From Agrocybe praecox (taxonomy: Eukaryota > Basidiomycota > Agaricomycetes > Agaricales > Agrocybaceae): a stretch of DNA of 64,000 nucleotides. Made by a program: the position numbers and the translations under genes. The notes beneath the pieces are model-generated. The model had not been told where the DNA came from. It saw only the letters and a list, made by a program, of their open reading frames with translations, and made no database searches. This document shows, piece after piece, positions 63,357-64,000 of this stretch (the stretch's first letter is position 1; each line of letters starts with the position of its first letter). The stretch is from the NCBI GenBank assembly GCA_964017145.1, contig OZ024844.1:1736001-1800000 (forward strand), given 5' to 3'.

Positions 63357-64000
63357 TCATCCTTATGCATAATTTCTTCCTTATCTTGACCGTTGCTTTC
63401 CAAGCCCAAGCAACATAGCCTCATTACGTTCTACCTCTTTCTTTGTGATGGATAATCAAACTTGATTCATATTTCAGCATCGCCGGCGTGCAAGGGAAAT
63501 TTTTCTTCAGAAAGTAGTATGGGTCCAGTTATGCCCTGATGTCTATGGCTGGCGAAAGATACCTTGTAGCTGCACTCACTGTCAATTTCAAGCTCTACAT
63601 GCCATGATATCCCACTGACGGTAACTGGCCGTTAACGTTTTAACTCCCAAATTGTCCCTGAATTTTCCTTGAAATGGAGAAAAGATCTTTAACAAATGTC
63701 TGGGCACATCTCGATAAACGATCCAACCCTGCAATACCCGTTTCTAGTCCACTCAAGCCATAACATAATGGTTTCAATGGCATAGTGCCACACAGAATTG
63801 CGAATACCTAGCGTCGCGTCCCGACGGAAAAAGTGTCGGCTAGGCGTCGCGACCTTGCTTGCACTTGGGTTGATAACATATCCACGGCCATGGGGTTGGC
63901 TCAGGCTTGCCGTATGTCGTCGATTCTGGATATAATACCAAGTCTGCCCAAAGGATATAGATTGACACATTCGTACCATTCCTTTACTGAAGGCCTTCTT
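63357..64000 (+). other. 3' flank of YME1, no gene seen
   Basis: About 640 bp to the window edge. It holds AT-rich 3'UTR-like sequence on the left and unremarkable sequence on the right. A minus-strand open frame 63979-63689 has no recognisable domain or start context. Confidence 0.5.

Noticed and set aside
63689..63979. 96-codon open frame on the minus strand near the right edge
   Set aside because: No recognisable motif and composition typical of a chance frame.

Overview
The window is nuclear DNA of a filamentous basidiomycete, most likely an Agaricomycete (mushroom-forming fungus). The evidence is dense protein-coding genes with many very short GT-AG introns (about 50-60 nt), short intergenic gaps, many divergent gene pairs sharing one promoter, and fungal gene types such as a GT15 mannosyltransferase pair, kinesin-5 and kinesin-1 of fungal type, and a fungal kinase-like protein. 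I see no prokaryotic, viral, CRISPR or transposase signal. All gene spans below run from start codon to stop codon on the genome and include introns. Exon joins were worked out by eye from splice signals and family conservation.

Layout. 1-11.3 kb: the 5' tip of a truncated minus-strand gene, a DUF4211 protein, a fungal kinase-like protein, an NSRP1-type splicing regulator divergent from the exosome subunit MTR3, a kinesin-5 divergent from the elongation factor ELF1. 12-30 kb: conventional kinesin-1, a Pumilio/PUF RNA-binding protein, the COPII scaffold SEC16, the oligosaccharyltransferase subunit OST3 divergent from the PI 4-kinase PIK1. 30-37.7 kb: two tandem GT15 alpha-1,2-mannosyltransferases, TOM40, an orphan soluble ABC ATPase and an intron-containing tRNA-Ile(UAU). 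38-48.5 kb: a NUR1-like nuclear-rim protein, a lineage-type membrane protein, mitochondrial Phe-tRNA synthetase, mitochondrial GrpE, and trifunctional C1-THF synthase. 48.5-64 kb: a secreted PNGase A-like protein, a PMP3-family protein with a long tail, a four-finger C2H2 factor, fructose-1,6-bisphosphatase, an unrecognised charged nuclear-type protein, a GCIP/CCNDBP1-like protein and the i-AAA protease YME1.

The genes do not form a biosynthetic or defence cluster. They are mostly conserved housekeeping genes. Loose themes recur: the secretory pathway and glycosylation (SEC16, OST3, two GT15 enzymes, PIK1, PNGase A-like) and mitochondrial biogenesis and quality control (TOM40, MGE1, mitochondrial PheRS, YME1).

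The most striking signal is at the exon level. Both tandem GT15 genes can only be read through their catalytic core if a 6-nt micro-exon is spliced in, which supplies the Val and most of the Glu codon of the R-V-E-P motif, and both also use a 10-nt micro-exon upstream. The kinesin-1 gene appears to need an 11-nt micro-exon just before its P-loop exon, and the FBP1 gene appears to use a GC-AG intron. CACGTG and TGACGTCA sites lie in several of the shared promoters. I did not find a convincing wholly new system.
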